64,000 nucleotides of DNA from Sphingomonas sp. SCN 67-18 (GTDB taxonomy: Bacteria > Pseudomonadota > Alphaproteobacteria > Sphingomonadales > Sphingomonadaceae), in the NCBI RefSeq assembly GCF_001724715.1, contig NZ_MEFG01000027.1, positions 2,914 through 66,913 of the forward strand. Direction: 5' to 3'. Each line of letters opens with the position of its first letter. Within the stretch, counting starts at the first letter, position 1. This document shows, piece by piece, positions 16,589 to 26,239 of the stretch. The position numbers and the translations under genes were made by a program. Under the pieces are notes generated by a model. That model searched no databases and was not told where the DNA came from. It saw only the letters and a list, made by a program, of their open reading frames with translations.

Positions 16589-19393
16589 GTGCGTTGGGGG
16601 GCTGATCAATTCAGCAAAATGCAGGAGGACCGCGCAGCGCAGAAGGCGAAGCGCGGTGCGATGGCCGCTGAGATCAAGGCCCGCGCAGCTGCGGAGGCTG
16701 CTGCGGCCAAAGCGGAAGCCGAGCGGCCCGGTCGGTTCGACAGCATTGATATCGGCGCCGCGCTGGCCTTTGCGCAAACGCTTCAGTTTCGACGGCACGA
16801 CCTGGAACTCGGACCCGCGGCGAGTCTGAACCGCCCGACCCTGTCGCTTCTAAGGCACGTCCTCGAGGCCCTCGTTGCCGGGTCATCGGCGGCGGTGCTG
16901 CAATGGCCCTTGGGCCAGCGCGATATCTCGATCCTCCACCCGCTGACCATGCTCGCCATGCTTGGATCGCGGCCCGCAACCATGGTTGGGCAGCTGCGCT
17001 CATGCGACGCGGTGCCTGACTTTCGCACGCTCTATTACCCATGGCGCGGCGGGGGCACGGGTGCCGATCAACGCACATGGCTGGCTGATAGGCAGCAGAT
17101 ACTCCGGCCCAACTCGCTGCATCTGACCCGCCGCGAGACGGGACAGGCGGAGCATTCGGATGCGATGCGCGACCTCCACGAAATGCTCGGGCATTTCAAC
17201 GCGCTGCGGCGACGCGATCAGAGCCATCCCCATCTCGCCCATCCGGCACTCTCCGAACTTTACCCGCTGTTTTCGGCCGATGGGGGTGACGGGGCCGCGC
17301 CGATCTTCAGCCGGGCCGCGCACGAACTGTTCGGCCGTGTGCGCCACGGGGCCGGAATCGATCGCCTACCCGACCACCGCGCGACGCTGACCAATCCCCA
17401 GACAGCCCCATTTGGATTCTATGGAATCACGCGTCGCGCCGACCCGCGCGCTGCCCTGCGGCACGACAAATTCAACCCGAGCCGGGGTGGCCGCGCGCCC
17501 GATATTTGCATCCTCGACCTCTGCTACCCGGGCCTCAACCGCCTCGGCTATCATTGGGAGGAACTGATCGGCACGTTCCTGGAACTGTTGCTCGCCCAAG
17601 CCCCGAAGCTTCCTATTTTGGCAGTGACGCAGGATGCTTATGTGCAGCGACGGATCGCCGGAATCCTGCGACAATCCAAGGCTGCGCGCCTGGCCAACCG
17701 CACGACCATCGCCCAGTCGGTCCTGATCCGGATTACTGGCGACATTGTCGCGCCCGACCCGGCGATCGAGCGGGTCACCCCGATCGAAGTGGAGTTGCAG
17801 TCGATCGGCGGCGCCAGTGTCGCCGCGCTCGACGCCATCGGCGAAGCGGCGCGCGGCTGCTCGGATCCCGCGCTGGCGGGTGCGCTGCGCCGAAGCGCGG
17901 CCAATCTCCGGCGCGCGGCCGCGCTCCCGACCGGACTGTCCGCGGCCTACAATGCGCTGTGCGATCTTGATGGCCAGGCCGCCGCCGAAGCCTTTCTCGA
18001 ACAACGCTCCGAAGCCTCGGTTCTGTCGCCGATCCTTGACGCCCTCGCCACCGGCGTGTCGGGCGCGCCTCGCGAGCGCCTGCTGGCCGCCGAAGCCGCA
18101 GTGCGCGCCGCCTATGCCGGCCTCGACGCTGAGACGCCGATCGGCTCCGCGCTTACCCAGCTGGCGACAACGCTGGCGAGGGCATCGACCTTTGGCATCG
18201 TGGTTTTCTCGGACGAAACCGATCTGCGCTTGGCGGAGGTTCGACTGGCCGGGAATGCCACGGCTGCGGGCATCCTACGCCGACGCATGGAACGCGGGCA
18301 GACCCGAATGACCCATGCCGGCGTCCTCGAGGAGAGCCTGGCGGCGATCGAAGCCGGCCCGTCGCGCAACAGCTGGAAGAGACTGATTCTTGTCGCCCCG
18401 CGTCTCGGCTTCCTCGACAAACTCATGGCCCGCGGGTGGCTGCCTGAGCAGATGCTCATCCTGTGCGACCGGGCGTTCGCAACGCGTGTCGCCAGCAGCT
18501 ATGCAGGCCTGGCCAAACACCAGGACTTTGGCGGCCAAGGGCGAATCGGCGATCGGCTGCGCGTCATGGCTGCTGCCGCCAAGGCGGAAGCCGAAGCGCG
18601 CAACGTAGGCTCGGTCGATCTCGAGCTCAGCGCGCGTCCGCCGGTCGACGTGCCGGACACGATCATCGACATGACCGATGGCGAGGCTCTCGACCGCGAC
18701 GTCATCCTGATCACCCTGGAAAGCGGCAGGGTGCTGCGCGCCTGGCGCGGATCCTCGATGATCCGGCACAATCGTCACGCGGCGATCAATCCCTATGATC
18801 GGGCCTCCGCCAGTCAGCTCCGCGCCGGCGATGCGATCGTTGTGCCCGATCGCGCCTTTGTCGATGCCGCGCGACGGGTGCTTCCCGTCCATGTGCTCGC
18901 CCAAGGGTGGGTGAAAATCTATCACGACACCATTGTCGGTGCACTTCCGACGCTGCCGGGCGGCACGCTCAGCGCGCAGGCGCGCGCGCTCCATGCGCGC
19001 CTGCAGGCGCAGAACCTGCGCGCGACGAGCGTCGCCGCCGTCCAGGAGTGGCTCCGGGCAGAAGATCATCGCGCTGACCCGGCCGAACGGTTGCGGCCGC
19101 ATGCCCCCCAGGCCCGCAGCGATTTTGACCTCTTCACCGCTGCCCTTAACATCCCACCAGCCATCGCCGACAAGATGTGGAACGAGGGCATCGATCAGCT
19201 GCGGGTCGGGCGACGCCGCGCGGGCGCGCGGATGGCGCGGGCCTTCATCTCGGTGCTGGTCGATCCGCATGGTGCCGCTGCAGATCTCGACGCCGATGTC
19301 AGGAGTCGGATCGCGGAACTGCGTGATCGTGCCGTCGATCATCTGGATATCGTGGCGGACGTGCGGGATGCAGACGAGAGGGACGCGACATGA
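16589..19393 (+). CDS. DrmE-like large protein of DISARM-like system
   Basis: This is a 934-residue protein without a domain I can name with certainty. It starts with a charged Ala/Lys/Glu coiled coil (residues about 10-45). A middle region has ICILDLCYPGLNRLGYHWEELIG and an LPILAVTQD strand. A later part has RLILVAPRLGFLDKLMARGWLPEQMLILCD, which looks Rossmann-like. It directly precedes drmA and their ends overlap as ATGA. Class 2 DISARM has the order drmE-drmA-drmB, and this position and size are the main reasons for the DrmE-like call. The GTG start at 16589 is supported by GGGGGAATAAGA just upstream. Homology to characterised DrmE is unproven here. Confidence 0.6.
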   Translation: MRWGADQFSKMQEDRAAQKAKRGAMAAEIKARAAAEAAAAKAEAERPGRFDSIDIGAALAFAQTLQFRRHDLELGPAASLNRPTLSLLRHVLEALVAGSSAAVLQWPLGQRDISILHPLTMLAMLGSRPATMVGQLRSCDAVPDFRTLYYPWRGGGTGADQRTWLADRQQILRPNSLHLTRRETGQAEHSDAMRDLHEMLGHFNALRRRDQSHPHLAHPALSELYPLFSADGGDGAAPIFSRAAHELFGRVRHGAGIDRLPDHRATLTNPQTAPFGFYGITRRADPRAALRHDKFNPSRGGRAPDICILDLCYPGLNRLGYHWEELIGTFLELLLAQAPKLPILAVTQDAYVQRRIAGILRQSKAARLANRTTIAQSVLIRITGDIVAPDPAIERVTPIEVELQSIGGASVAALDAIGEAARGCSDPALAGALRRSAANLRRAAALPTGLSAAYNALCDLDGQAAAEAFLEQRSEASVLSPILDALATGVSGAPRERLLAAEAAVRAAYAGLDAETPIGSALTQLATTLARASTFGIVVFSDETDLRLAEVRLAGNATAAGILRRRMERGQTRMTHAGVLEESLAAIEAGPSRNSWKRLILVAPRLGFLDKLMARGWLPEQMLILCDRAFATRVASSYAGLAKHQDFGGQGRIGDRLRVMAAAAKAEAEARNVGSVDLELSARPPVDVPDTIIDMTDGEALDRDVILITLESGRVLRAWRGSSMIRHNRHAAINPYDRASASQLRAGDAIVVPDRAFVDAARRVLPVHVLAQGWVKIYHDTIVGALPTLPGGTLSAQARALHARLQAQNLRATSVAAVQEWLRAEDHRADPAERLRPHAPQARSDFDLFTAALNIPPAIADKMWNEGIDQLRVGRRRAGARMARAFISVLVDPHGAAADLDADVRSRIAELRDRAVDHLDIVADVRDADERDAT

Positions 19394-22300
19394 GCGACAG
19401 CCATCGGGGCGACGCTGCGCTCTCCATCGTCACCGCGGACCTGACGTCGACCGAACGGGACATGTGCGCACGCGGCATCGGCGACCTGACAGAGGCCAAG
19501 GAAGCGATCGTCGACGGTCTTCTCGGCCTGACGCTCGCTTATTGTTCGGGCGAAGGACCGATTGGCGAGGTGATCCTCGGCAGCAAGCCGTCCGGACGCC
19601 TGGTCAGCGGGGTTCTTCTACCACGGTTCGACCAGGCGGGGGACGACGAAACCAGCGACATTCACCTGGCCACGATGGGGCTGGATGTTCAGCTGGCGGC
19701 GGAGTCGGTCGGGACGGTTGTGGTTCAGCCGGCCTTCTCGATCTACGTACGCGAGCTGCCAAGCTGGGATGAACTCAGTGACCCGCGGCACGACATGATG
19801 CCGCAGATCCTGCTGTCCAGAGTCACACGCCAGCAGGTCGAGACATTGGCGCGCAGCTATATCGACGAAGCGCTCGCGGCGCTGCCTGCGGTGGCCGATG
19901 AAGAGCCCGACGAGCGTTCGGGCGACGCCGAGGCCGAGGCCGACCAGGCGCGTGAACGCGCCGATGTCGCCGCAGAGAATGTCGAGCCCGGCGACGCAGA
20001 AACGAGGGGGGAAGCTCAAGCAGCGGCACAGGCTGCCGACCGCGCGGAGCAGGCGGCAGCCGGTCGCGCGGCAGCAAGCATCCGGCGGCGCGAAGAGCGT
20101 CTTGAGCGCGGTCGTCAAAGGACGGCCATTCGACGCGCAGCGTTCGATCGTGCGTTTCGCGAGCTCGGTATCACGCTGAGACCCGCAGATGATCAGGACC
20201 ACGCCGCTCGGCCACTGACGGCCGACGACATGATCGAGGCGGAGGTCAGCGACACGGCGATGACCGACGTCCCCGAGCCCGAACCGGAGATGACAGATGC
20301 CGGCGATGGGGAACAAGGTCCGCCGGTTGCCAGCGGTGCCATCGGGGCGCTGCGCCCAGATGCCGGACGGCTTGAAGACAGGCACGCTGCCGCCCAGGCG
20401 ATCCCCCAGAAATGGCGGCGACACATATTACGGCTCGACCCCGTGACCCTGGCGATCGCCGATCCAGCCGCGCGCCTCTCGGCCTGCGCCGGTTTTGCGG
20501 CCCAGGTGACAGCCGAGGTCGATCGCGTATTGGTCGCGTGGCTCGCAACGCCCGAGGGCCAGCGCGATGCTTATCGGCGCGACGAGCATATCCTGCCCAG
20601 CCAGTTTGCCGACCGCGCGGCGTGGGACGCTTATCTCGACAGCCTGCGTCAGCGGAAGCCGGCAACACTCGACGATGTTCGACCGCGCCTGGCTGGCGTC
20701 AATCTCGTAGCAGAGGTCGACCCGGATTTCGTGGATCAGAGTCGCGTCAACATGCGCGTCGCGATCGAGAACGGTGCGCTCCAACCCGCCACCCGGCATC
20801 TCAGCGGCTTCGAGCACGGCATTTTTCAGGTCAAGCTGACCGCGACCATAGCGGCGTTGGATCATCGACCGTTGCGCCTCGACCGGGTCAAGCCCTCCTA
20901 CCGATTCCGTGACTGGCTCGAATATCCCGCGATGGGCCTAAATTGCGGCGTCGAAGATATCAGCGCGAATGCTGCTGCGGTCGTCCTCGAAACGACATGG
21001 GCGCCGCGCTATTGCCAGCCCCGGATCGACCCCCGCGATATACCGGGCGTGCCGACCGGATACGCAGCGTTGAGCGACCCGGCGACACCGTTGGAGCAGC
21101 TCTTTGCGCTGCCCGATGCCTATGACGTCTGGATCGGCGCCCAGGTCGGACTCGACGTCGAACATGATCTCGAACCGGCCCAGGCGACCCAGGAACGGGC
21201 CGCCCATAGCCGAGACCTCGAGGCCTACCGGCGCGAGAGCGGCTATATTCGCGCTGGCGTTCGCCTCCTCATCGCATCACGCGAAGCCGATGCCGCTCAG
21301 GCAACAGAGCGCGATCCGGCCCGGCGCGCGGCGCTGGCGCGGCAAGCGGCGCCCTGGCGCGCCTGGCTGCACACCAACGAGACTTTCGCCCAATATGGCG
21401 GTGCCCGCTACACGGATTGGCGGCTGTTCCAGCTCGCCTTCATTCTCGCCCATATTCCGACCTTGGCGTCTCGCATGCCGGATTTTGCGGACCATTTCGA
21501 TGCGTTCCGGGATGAACTGTCGGCGAGCCTGCTCTACTTCCCGACGGGCGGCGGCAAGTCGGAGGCCTTTTTCGGGCTCCTGATCTTCAACTTGTTCCTT
21601 GATCGCCTGCGCGGCAAGACGCGCGGCGTAACGGCGCTGGTCCGCTATCCGCTCCGCCTCCTCACCCTGCAGCAGGCGCGACGACTGCTGAAAGTGCTGG
21701 TACGGGCCGAACTGGTCCGGCTTGCCCAACGCATCGGCGGCTGGCCGTTCGAAATCGGGTTCTGGGTGGGGTCCGGTAATACGCCCAATCGCGCCGCCCA
21801 AGGCTTTGGCGGCGTCCCCACCATCACGATGGCGGCCTACCCCGACGACCAGGCGCTGCTCAATCCGCCCGAAGGGACAAGCCCTGCGGCTGCCGTCGCT
21901 CGGCGACGATCGAACCGATATCGAGAGGCACTGGAGGCTTTCGATAAGCTGCGGGTTTGTCCCATTTGCCAATCGCCGACCGGCATGCGCAAATATCCTG
22001 CGCAATTTGGCCGGATCGGCATCGTCTGTTTCAACGATACAACCTGCGCCTGGAACCTTGCTCATCCGGCAGCGCCGACCCGGACCCCATTGCCCTTCCT
22101 GCTCACCGACGACACCATCTACCAGCGCGCGCCCTCGGTAATCCTGGGAACGATCGATAAGCTGGCGCTGATTGGCCAGCACGACCGCACCATCAACGCG
22201 ATCGTCGGCATGTTCGGCGCTGCGCGGTATCGCGACCCGACAAGCGGTCATCTTTTCATGCCGCGGACGGGGCCGCAACTCGAGCGCGCCGAAGATGATG

Positions 22301-24048
22301 GGTGGGAACGGGTGTGGCCGGCCTTTGCAGCGGGCGTTACGCTATTCCACGATCCCTTTCCCAGTCTCGTGATACAGGATGAGGGGCATCTACTCGACGA
22401 GAGCCTGGGCACCTTTTCGGGATTGTTTGAGACCGTTTTCGAACGGATCCAGCTGCGGCTCGGGGCGGGCGTCCTAGGCGCCCAATGCGCGCATTGGCGC
22501 GAAAACGGCGATGCCGCACCGCGCCCACGGCTCGCCAAGGTTATCGCGGCAACCGCGACGATCTCCGATCCTGATCGCCAGCTGCGCGTGCTGTATCAGC
22601 GCGAATCGCTGCGCTTTCCGTGTCCGGGGCCGGGTCTGTACGATTCGTTCTTCTCGGCGTCGCGCGAACCGTTGCGGCCCGAACGCCGCGCCTATGCACA
22701 ATCGTTGCCCGAACTCTTGCGCCCTGAGCGGTCCGCACCGCGCATGCGCACTTACGTGTCCGTGATGACCAACGGTCGGTCGCACACGATGACGACCTCC
22801 GCCGTCGTCTCGGCCTATCATCTGGCCTTCACGCAACTGTGGCAGGCGGCGGAAGCCGGTGACGCGCCGGCGCTGGTCGCCGATCTTGTCGCCGGTTTGC
22901 CCGCGCATGACCCCCTGACCCCCTTGCGGGCGGCGGCACTGCAGGATTTGGTGGCGTCGCCCGATGTGCTGGCCACGCTGCTCGATCTCCAGAGGATCTC
23001 GCTGACCTATGTCACCAACAAGAAGGGCGGTGACCAGATCATCGAGACCCTGGCATCGCAGGTCGATCGTGACCAGCGTGCTGCCGGGATCGGCGATCTT
23101 CCGTTCGCTACCGAGCTCATCTCAGGCGGCGTGACGATCGCCGAGATTCAGGATGTGATGGAGCAGGCCGAGGGACAGGGCCGGGCAGGCGCCCCTTTTC
23201 TTCCGCTGTCCGAGGCGCTCCGTAACATCGTCGCGACATCGGCGATCAGCCACGGCGTCGATGTCGACAAGTTTAATGCGATGTTCTTCGCGGGGCTGCC
23301 GGCCGATATCGCCGAATATATCCAGGCGTCGAGCCGGGTGGGCCGCAACCATGTCGGCTTCAGCATGCTGGTGCCGACACCGCACAGTCGGCGAGATCGC
23401 TATGTGGTGGAGACCCATGATCAGTTTCATCGCTTCCTGGAACGGATGATCCCGGCCCCGGCGGTGCAGCGCTGGGCGGAGCGAGCGATCCGTCGGATCA
23501 TCCCGAGCATTCTCCAGGCCTATCTGTGCGGTGTTGTGGAACAGGAAGCGTTCGAACGCGCCCCCGAAAACGCCAAGGACAGCGCCCGCAGCTTCCGAAC
23601 CGCGGCGGCGATCAAATCCTGGTCGGATCGACATGTCGGGAGTGGCGCCGGCGCCATTGCGGCGCTCACCGAATTTGCACTCGAGGGCATTGGGGTGGAC
23701 GGCCGGTCCGCCACCCGCATCGGCGCGGCGCCGCATGACGCCTATTACCGGCAGTTCGTGCAGGATCGCGTGCGCATGCTCCTCGACGTGTTCACCCAGC
23801 GATCGGACGCCAGCCTTCTTGCGAACTTCTGGCAATCGCGCGAATCGCCGACGGTGCGGCGGCCGATGACGTCGCTCCGCGACGTTGATTCAGGCGGCAT
23901 TATCCTCGCGGCTACGCGCGATCCCTATCGCAACCGATCGGTGAACCTCGAGACCGTCCGACAGGTGATGAAGATCATCCGAGGCCAGCGCTTGGCGGTC
24001 CGCACCGATGTCGATGCCGATCCTGCCCCCATCGATACGGAGGACTGA
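19390..24048 (+). CDS. drmA: DrmA-like DISARM helicase
   Basis: This 1552-residue superfamily 2 helicase resembles DrmA, the core ATPase of DISARM anti-phage systems. Walker A is YFPTGGGKSEAF near residues 717-728, followed by the characteristic ALVRYPLRLLTLQQARRLL. The DExH box is LVIQDEGHLLDE near 995. A Cys pair (CPICQSPTG) with a later cysteine suggests a zinc site near 856. Motifs V and VI are ATSAISHGVDVDKFNAMFF and IQASSRVGRN near 1285-1315. The first 400 residues are a long acidic, alanine-rich, probably coiled extension, making it longer than I expect for DrmA. DrmA uses ATP and recognises or moves on foreign DNA with DrmB. Confidence 0.87.
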   Translation: MSDSHRGDAALSIVTADLTSTERDMCARGIGDLTEAKEAIVDGLLGLTLAYCSGEGPIGEVILGSKPSGRLVSGVLLPRFDQAGDDETSDIHLATMGLDVQLAAESVGTVVVQPAFSIYVRELPSWDELSDPRHDMMPQILLSRVTRQQVETLARSYIDEALAALPAVADEEPDERSGDAEAEADQARERADVAAENVEPGDAETRGEAQAAAQAADRAEQAAAGRAAASIRRREERLERGRQRTAIRRAAFDRAFRELGITLRPADDQDHAARPLTADDMIEAEVSDTAMTDVPEPEPEMTDAGDGEQGPPVASGAIGALRPDAGRLEDRHAAAQAIPQKWRRHILRLDPVTLAIADPAARLSACAGFAAQVTAEVDRVLVAWLATPEGQRDAYRRDEHILPSQFADRAAWDAYLDSLRQRKPATLDDVRPRLAGVNLVAEVDPDFVDQSRVNMRVAIENGALQPATRHLSGFEHGIFQVKLTATIAALDHRPLRLDRVKPSYRFRDWLEYPAMGLNCGVEDISANAAAVVLETTWAPRYCQPRIDPRDIPGVPTGYAALSDPATPLEQLFALPDAYDVWIGAQVGLDVEHDLEPAQATQERAAHSRDLEAYRRESGYIRAGVRLLIASREADAAQATERDPARRAALARQAAPWRAWLHTNETFAQYGGARYTDWRLFQLAFILAHIPTLASRMPDFADHFDAFRDELSASLLYFPTGGGKSEAFFGLLIFNLFLDRLRGKTRGVTALVRYPLRLLTLQQARRLLKVLVRAELVRLAQRIGGWPFEIGFWVGSGNTPNRAAQGFGGVPTITMAAYPDDQALLNPPEGTSPAAAVARRRSNRYREALEAFDKLRVCPICQSPTGMRKYPAQFGRIGIVCFNDTTCAWNLAHPAAPTRTPLPFLLTDDTIYQRAPSVILGTIDKLALIGQHDRTINAIVGMFGAARYRDPTSGHLFMPRTGPQLERAEDDGWERVWPAFAAGVTLFHDPFPSLVIQDEGHLLDESLGTFSGLFETVFERIQLRLGAGVLGAQCAHWRENGDAAPRPRLAKVIAATATISDPDRQLRVLYQRESLRFPCPGPGLYDSFFSASREPLRPERRAYAQSLPELLRPERSAPRMRTYVSVMTNGRSHTMTTSAVVSAYHLAFTQLWQAAEAGDAPALVADLVAGLPAHDPLTPLRAAALQDLVASPDVLATLLDLQRISLTYVTNKKGGDQIIETLASQVDRDQRAAGIGDLPFATELISGGVTIAEIQDVMEQAEGQGRAGAPFLPLSEALRNIVATSAISHGVDVDKFNAMFFAGLPADIAEYIQASSRVGRNHVGFSMLVPTPHSRRDRYVVETHDQFHRFLERMIPAPAVQRWAERAIRRIIPSILQAYLCGVVEQEAFERAPENAKDSARSFRTAAAIKSWSDRHVGSGAGAIAALTEFALEGIGVDGRSATRIGAAPHDAYYRQFVQDRVRMLLDVFTQRSDASLLANFWQSRESPTVRRPMTSLRDVDSGGIILAATRDPYRNRSVNLETVRQVMKIIRGQRLAVRTDVDADPAPIDTED

Positions 24049-24049
24049 A

Positions 24050-26239
24050 ATGACCGATCGCCGATCCGGTCGGGGTGCGACACCGCCGCCGATGCCGCCG
24101 CGCATGAGCAGGTCGCAGCCCCAGCTGGCGACGGCCTATGCGCCGGGGGCCATGTTCACATGGGAAGGCGGCAAAGGCGCGTGCATTGCCGCGCCCGTTG
24201 ATGGCGCGACTATCGACTTGTCGGCACGATCGACGCGCCGGGATCAGATCTTCGACAGCATGACCGAGTTTTGTCAGAGTTGGCTGGCCCGCGGCATGAA
24301 CATCAGCCGCACCGCGCCGGTCTATGAGGTGCAACTCCTCGACGGCTGCTTCTACAACCAGACACGGCAAGGTGTCGCAGGCGTCGATATCGCCAGCGAC
24401 CAGTTCGAATTCCTGCGCCCGGAGCGCATCGGCTATGTGCCCGGGCCGCTCGTCTATCGGTGCGACAACTGCGAGATCGTGCGCGAATATCTGTCCCCCG
24501 GACATCAGGTTGCCGATCCGTTGCCGACACCTTGTCGCGCCTTCAACGGCGAACGGGAGTGCCGCTGGCGTCAGCTCGATGTCGTCTATGTGCATTGGTC
24601 TGGAGGCCTTGAGGGTCTGTCCCCTTATCGCAACATGCTCGATGGTCAGGGCGAGCTTCGCAAGATTCCCCGCTGCCAGTGCGGCACCGAGGATTTCCGT
24701 CTGATCAAGCAGGGCAATCAGTTTTCGCGCTGGCGCTTTCGGTGCACTGGCTGCGCCGCCGAGCGCGAAGTCTATCAGACCGACCCTTTTACCCTGTCGC
24801 TGTTGAAGCCGCGGATGGATGGTGGCGTTCCGCACGAATGGAGCGAGATCAACATGATCCCGATTTCCTATCGGGCATCGCCAGTCTTCTATGTCCAGAC
24901 CGCCAGGTTCATCGTCTATGACGCGGATCCCGACATTGTCACGATCATGGCGCCCACGCGCCATGTCGACCTCACCAACCGCGTTGCGGCGTTGCATGGC
25001 TTTGGCGGTTCGGATCCGTCTCCGCAGCGCATTCGCGAGCAGCTTGAAGCACGCAACAATGCCGGGATGTTCGGCCTGTACGAGAGCATGCTTCGGCAGG
25101 CGGACGAAGCTCGGCTGAGTGGCGGCGATGCGGCGACCTACGAGACGATGGCGCGGTCGATGCTGGACGCCTGGTATGCCGATGGCAATGTCGTGCGCGA
25201 GACCCAGGCATCACCGCGCCTCCAGCAGCAGATCCTCGATCGGGCACTGTACGCGCGACGGTTTGACCCGATCAGAAGCACGGTCGAACATGATGCCCTG
25301 CGACGGCGGAAGCTCATCCCATCCGGTCAATCGGCCGATCTCGCCGAGGCCCAGACGGACCTCTGCGCGGAGCATGGCGACCCAGTCGGCGAACAGGCCT
25401 ATGCGCAGCGTGTTTCGGGCGAACTGGCCCGCGCCGGCATCGCCGAAGCACGGCTTATTCGCGATCTCGATATGGTCGAATTCTCGTTCGGCTATACGCG
25501 CGTGTCCGCGGCGCCCGAGACGGTTCAGAAGAACAAATCCATGCCCGTGCGCCTGATGGGTTTCCCGCGCCTGCCGAACGATCGGCGGCCGGTCTATGTG
25601 ATCGAGCAGCAAAATGAAGCGATCTACATCCGGCTCGATCCCCAGGCGGTGGCGGAATATCTGCGACTGAACGGCGTGATGCCGGGGCCACCACCCGCGC
25701 CACGAACGATCGGCGGTGAGCTGATCGAGACTTATGAGGATTTCGGCATGTTCCTGCGCGACTTTGGTGTCCGCGACCAAGCGAGCCAGGTGCGGTCCCG
25801 GGACATCGCGTCGACGGTCTTCCTGCTGCTGCACAGTCTTTCACACCATGTGATGCACGGAATTTCGCGCTTTTCGGGCCTCGATCTCGGCTCGATGAGC
25901 GAAGCGATCTTCCCGGCCGATCTCGCCTTCCTCGTTCATCGCCGCGGCATGACGGAGGATCTCGGCAACATCTCGTCGATGTGGCGCGATCACAATGCGG
26001 CGTTTCTCGATTATCTGGTTTCGCGGCGCGAGCTGCGGTGCGGCTCGGGGACGCTCTGCGATCATCGCGGCGGGGCCTGTCCGGCGTGCATCATGATCCC
26101 GGAAACCTCGTGCATCGCGGGCAACCAGTTGCTATCGCGCGCATCGCTTGTCGGGGGACGCGCGCCCCTGTGGGACGGCAATGCCTCTCCACTGCATGGC
26201 TATTTCGAGGTCGTGCACGCACTGAGCGGGGCGCCTTAG
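24050..26239 (+). CDS. drmB: DrmB-like DUF1998 protein of DISARM-like system
   Basis: This 729-residue protein is built as DrmB, the partner of the DrmA helicase. It has several zinc-binding pairs: CDNCEIV near residue 137, CQCG and CTGC between about 208 and 240, and the C-terminal DUF1998 cluster with CGSGTLCDHRGGACPAC near 665. HSLSHHVMHGISRFSGLDLGS is a typical DUF1998 run. ATG 24050 is preceded by GGAGG and lies one base after the drmA stop. Earlier in-frame codons would sit inside drmA. Its stop overlaps tail-to-tail by 3 bp with the methylase on the other strand. Confidence 0.85.
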   Translation: MTDRRSGRGATPPPMPPRMSRSQPQLATAYAPGAMFTWEGGKGACIAAPVDGATIDLSARSTRRDQIFDSMTEFCQSWLARGMNISRTAPVYEVQLLDGCFYNQTRQGVAGVDIASDQFEFLRPERIGYVPGPLVYRCDNCEIVREYLSPGHQVADPLPTPCRAFNGERECRWRQLDVVYVHWSGGLEGLSPYRNMLDGQGELRKIPRCQCGTEDFRLIKQGNQFSRWRFRCTGCAAEREVYQTDPFTLSLLKPRMDGGVPHEWSEINMIPISYRASPVFYVQTARFIVYDADPDIVTIMAPTRHVDLTNRVAALHGFGGSDPSPQRIREQLEARNNAGMFGLYESMLRQADEARLSGGDAATYETMARSMLDAWYADGNVVRETQASPRLQQQILDRALYARRFDPIRSTVEHDALRRRKLIPSGQSADLAEAQTDLCAEHGDPVGEQAYAQRVSGELARAGIAEARLIRDLDMVEFSFGYTRVSAAPETVQKNKSMPVRLMGFPRLPNDRRPVYVIEQQNEAIYIRLDPQAVAEYLRLNGVMPGPPPAPRTIGGELIETYEDFGMFLRDFGVRDQASQVRSRDIASTVFLLLHSLSHHVMHGISRFSGLDLGSMSEAIFPADLAFLVHRRGMTEDLGNISSMWRDHNAAFLDYLVSRRELRCGSGTLCDHRGGACPACIMIPETSCIAGNQLLSRASLVGGRAPLWDGNASPLHGYFEVVHALSGAP

